DNA of 64,000 bases. It comes from UBA1573 sp034005165. Lineage in GTDB: Bacteria > Pseudomonadota > Alphaproteobacteria > Micavibrionales > Micavibrionaceae. The position numbers were made by a program, and so were the translations under genes. Location: positions 68,304 through 132,303 of the forward strand of contig JAVEVE010000005.1 in assembly GCA_034005165.1 (NCBI GenBank), in the 5' to 3' direction. Positions 62,489 to 64,000 of this stretch are shown piece by piece; position 1 is the first letter of the stretch, and every line of letters starts with the position of its first letter. Below the pieces are notes generated by a model. The model had not been told where the DNA came from, made no database searches, and saw only the letters and a program-made list of their open reading frames with translations.

Positions 62489-62965
62489 ATGGCAACGCTT
62501 TACCTAATTCATGGTTTTGTAGGGACGGGAAAAACAACTTTTTCTAAAAATCTGGAGAAAGAAACCCGATCTATTCGATTCACGCCAGATGAGTGGATGT
62601 GCGAGCTGTATGGAAAAAATCCACCAAAAGAATATTTTCAAGAGTACGAAGAGCGGATCAAAAATATAATCAAGTCGCTATCATTTGATCTTTTGGAATC
62701 TGGGGTTAGTGTTATTTGGGATTATGGATTTTGGTCAAGAAAATCCCGAGAAAAGGCGTGCGTATGGGCTAAATCTATAAATGCAGATATAAAACTTTAT
62801 GCGCTGGTTTGCCCTGAACGCACTCTGCGGGAACGTGTAAGGCGAAGGACGGAAGAAGAAGTAGATGGAGAAGTTTTCATTGATGATAATGCGATCACAG
62901 AGTTTCTTTCGTTTTTTGAGCCAATAAATCCCAGCGAAGAAGATTGTGTTATTATTAATACATAA
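62489..62965 (+). CDS. P-loop kinase-like protein (Zeta-toxin/AAA-type), cargo C
   Basis: 158 aa. Walker A GFVGTGKTTFSKN at residues 9-21, FTPDEWMCELYG near 31, VIWDYGFWSRKSRE near 75, then LRERVRRRTEEE near 112 as a lid-like arginine cluster. This is the small phosphotransferase fold shared by Zeta toxins, chloramphenicol phosphotransferase and related kinases. No antitoxin gene is adjacent. AAGAAAGGCACTATTA precedes the ATG. Bracketed by two copies of the mob tail. Confidence 0.7.
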   Translation: MATLYLIHGFVGTGKTTFSKNLEKETRSIRFTPDEWMCELYGKNPPKEYFQEYEERIKNIIKSLSFDLLESGVSVIWDYGFWSRKSREKACVWAKSINADIKLYALVCPERTLRERVRRRTEEEVDGEVFIDDNAITEFLSFFEPINPSEEDCVIINT

Positions 62966-62994
62966 CACTTCTGTTGATCATCAATAGACAGGCC

Positions 62995-63107
62995 AAACCC
63001 AGAAGGTCTATGTCCTCATCATTTAATCAAGCTGCTAAAAAGCCACAGGATATGGGCTCCTCACCTGATCCCGAGCAAAAACGGGATTTGCATTGATAGG
63101 AATTCTT
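62995..63107 (+). repeat. mob-tail direct repeat, copy 2
   Basis: Diverged second copy of the relaxase 3' end, ending with the same GGAATTCTT. Sequence similarity stops right after it, so the repeat boundary is sharp on the right. Confidence 0.9.
63010..63096 (+). pseudogene. Remnant or copy of the relaxase C-terminus
   Basis: 28 codons in frame, starting MSSSFNQAAKKPQDMGSSPD and ending with PEQKRDLH and a stop. 24 of 28 residues equal the relaxase end. No other relaxase sequence is attached. Confidence 0.85.
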
Positions 63108-63319
63108 GGTGCCTCGTATTTCTTTTCCTGACTTAAATCTTCCTTCCTCTGTCTTGTTACCGTTATATCCCGCCTTTATGGGCAGGTGCGCCGTTTCTGC
63201 AATGGTGCGGCCCGCGCCACTCAGCCTGAAGGCTTCCCGTGTTGACCATGCATAAGCGGCTTGTTCCCCTGCCTGACTTTTTCGGCGTTCGCTAACAAAC
63301 CCGAGAAAGGAAGAACATC
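63108..63319 (+). promoter_or_regulatory. Non-coding leader upstream of the second ardA
   Basis: About 210 bases without a gene. It contains GGCAGGTGCGCCGTTTCTGC and further GC-rich segments able to fold. Like the leader of the first ardA it precedes the start by a structured stretch, but the two leaders are not clearly alignable by eye. Confidence 0.3.
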
Positions 63320-63880
63320 ATGCAAAAAGAAACTTGTTTATCTCCAGAATTCCAGCTTCAAATCCAGACACAAGAACCTTTGCTCTACGCTCAGCCCTAT
63401 GACATATCGGCACATGGCTTTTATTTTCGCAGTTTGGAAGAGTATAATGAGAAATCGGCCAGTCTTCTGAACCGTTATGGCGATCCGCTGGAAGAATTTG
63501 AAATCCAGTTTATAGACGGTGATGATCTTGACTGTGAATTATTCAAGGCACTTTCTGTTCACCAAGGCACGATAGCTGATTACCTTAACGCGTGCGAATG
63601 TTTCTCTGATGACCAGAAAATCAGGGTTATTCTTGCTGCAGGTGAGAGCGGCTACAGCTTCGATTATAGCGCGGATGATCCGGACGGATATGACATCGAC
63701 ATCTATGAGCTTGATAGCCTTCGTGAGTTGGCAGAGCAATTTATCGATGAAGGCTTTTTCGGTGAAATTCCCGAGAACATTCGTTATTACCTTGACCTCG
63801 ATGCAATTGCCCGTGACCTCGCTATGGATTATTCCGAAACTACCATCGCAGGTAAAAACTACATCTTCAGATACGCGTGA
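63320..63880 (+). CDS. ArdA-like antirestriction protein (second copy)
   Basis: 186 aa, ATG preceded by GAAAGGAAGAACATC. Acidic DNA-mimic protein. AQPYDISAHGFYFRSLEEYN near residue 30, LRELAEQFIDEGFFGEIPEN near 130 and YLDLDAIARDLAMDYSETTI near 152 align along the whole length with the first copy, with roughly half to two thirds of residues the same. The N-terminus is about 18 residues longer. Two diverged ArdA proteins may cover different restriction systems. Confidence 0.85.
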   Translation: MQKETCLSPEFQLQIQTQEPLLYAQPYDISAHGFYFRSLEEYNEKSASLLNRYGDPLEEFEIQFIDGDDLDCELFKALSVHQGTIADYLNACECFSDDQKIRVILAAGESGYSFDYSADDPDGYDIDIYELDSLRELAEQFIDEGFFGEIPENIRYYLDLDAIARDLAMDYSETTIAGKNYIFRYA

Positions 63881-63896
63881 AAACGCGCATCTTTTT
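63874..63896 (+). terminator. Possible terminator after the second ardA
   Basis: CGCGT-GAAA-ACGCG with a GNRA loop, then CATCTTTTT. The stem includes the ardA stop codon. Confidence 0.55.
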
Positions 63897-63903
63897 AGAG
63901 CCT

Positions 63904-64000
63904 GTGGACAAAAGATTGTCTAACCAGTTTGTGGAAGCTATATTGGGTAGGCAAGACAGTCGTAAAAACTTGGTATGTACTGATATTGGAGATAAATTGA
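63904..64000 (+). CDS. Possible start of another gene, cut by the window edge
   Basis: An open frame from GTG at 63904 (VDKRLSNQFVEAILGRQDS) continues to the end of the window. No clear Shine-Dalgarno and only 32 codons, so it may be chance. Confidence 0.2.
   Translation, partial: MDKRLSNQFVEAILGRQDSRKNLVCTDIGDKL

Noticed and set aside
62489..62965. Toxin-antitoxin pair with the P-loop kinase as Zeta toxin
   Set aside because: No antitoxin gene lies next to it; only the general kinase fold can be supported.

Overview
The window is a chromosomal segment of an alphaproteobacterium. The evidence is the continuous str-S10-spc-alpha ribosomal block with adk after secY and no rpmJ, a GapR (DUF2312) protein, a DUF3035 'BamF' lipoprotein, a COQ9 and UbiB pair, and a short-LID adenylate kinase. 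A DotI/IcmL-like secreted protein would fit a Micavibrio-like lineage, but genus cannot be fixed from the sequence alone.

Layout. 1-1566: the end of a DUF2817 (M14-like) gene, a small secreted ORF on the minus strand, and the rpoB leader; rplL is not next to rpoB. 1567-10144: rpoB, rpoC and a strong terminator. 10219-11004: a HAD-fold protein with a degenerate active site. 11151-25587: promoter, then rpsL-rpsG-fusA-tuf-rpsJ through rplO, ending in a terminator. 25594-25897: a free-standing 38-codon gene with its own promoter, perfect Shine-Dalgarno and terminator, between rplO and secY. 25984-30952: secY-adk, then rpsM-rpsK-rpoA-rplQ. 31042-37606: envelope genes (glycine-zipper lipoprotein, lspA, DUF3035 lipoprotein, an active/inactive M16 protease pair, a pentapeptide-repeat protein, a small Ala/Glu-rich secreted protein). 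37664-43000: rsmB, then alr, dnaB, rplI, rpsR and rpsF on the minus strand. 43217-48204: a secreted esterase, gapR, the DotI-like protein, COQ9 and UbiB.

48308-64000 is the left part of an integrative mobilizable element inserted at the 3' end of an initiator tRNA-Met gene. It carries a tyrosine integrase, two cargo genes of unknown function, an ArdA antirestriction protein, a five-gene minus-strand operon (SNF2/RapA-type helicase, DinD-like, coiled-coil membrane protein, truncated type III-like Mod methyltransferase, Mrr-type endonuclease), a MOBQ-type oriT, a MobA/MobL relaxase, a P-loop kinase and a second ArdA. The right end of the element is not in the window.

The most unusual signal is in how the element is built. 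Downstream of both backbone genes, int and mob, the last part of the gene is repeated as a diverged in-frame copy. The segment between each true gene and its copied tail is one cargo gene: a 379-aa membrane protein after int and a P-loop kinase after mob. In the int case a second cargo gene starts inside the copied tail, and both cargo genes end exactly at the same 18-bp sequence. This looks like cassette-style accretion of cargo at the 3' ends of conserved genes.
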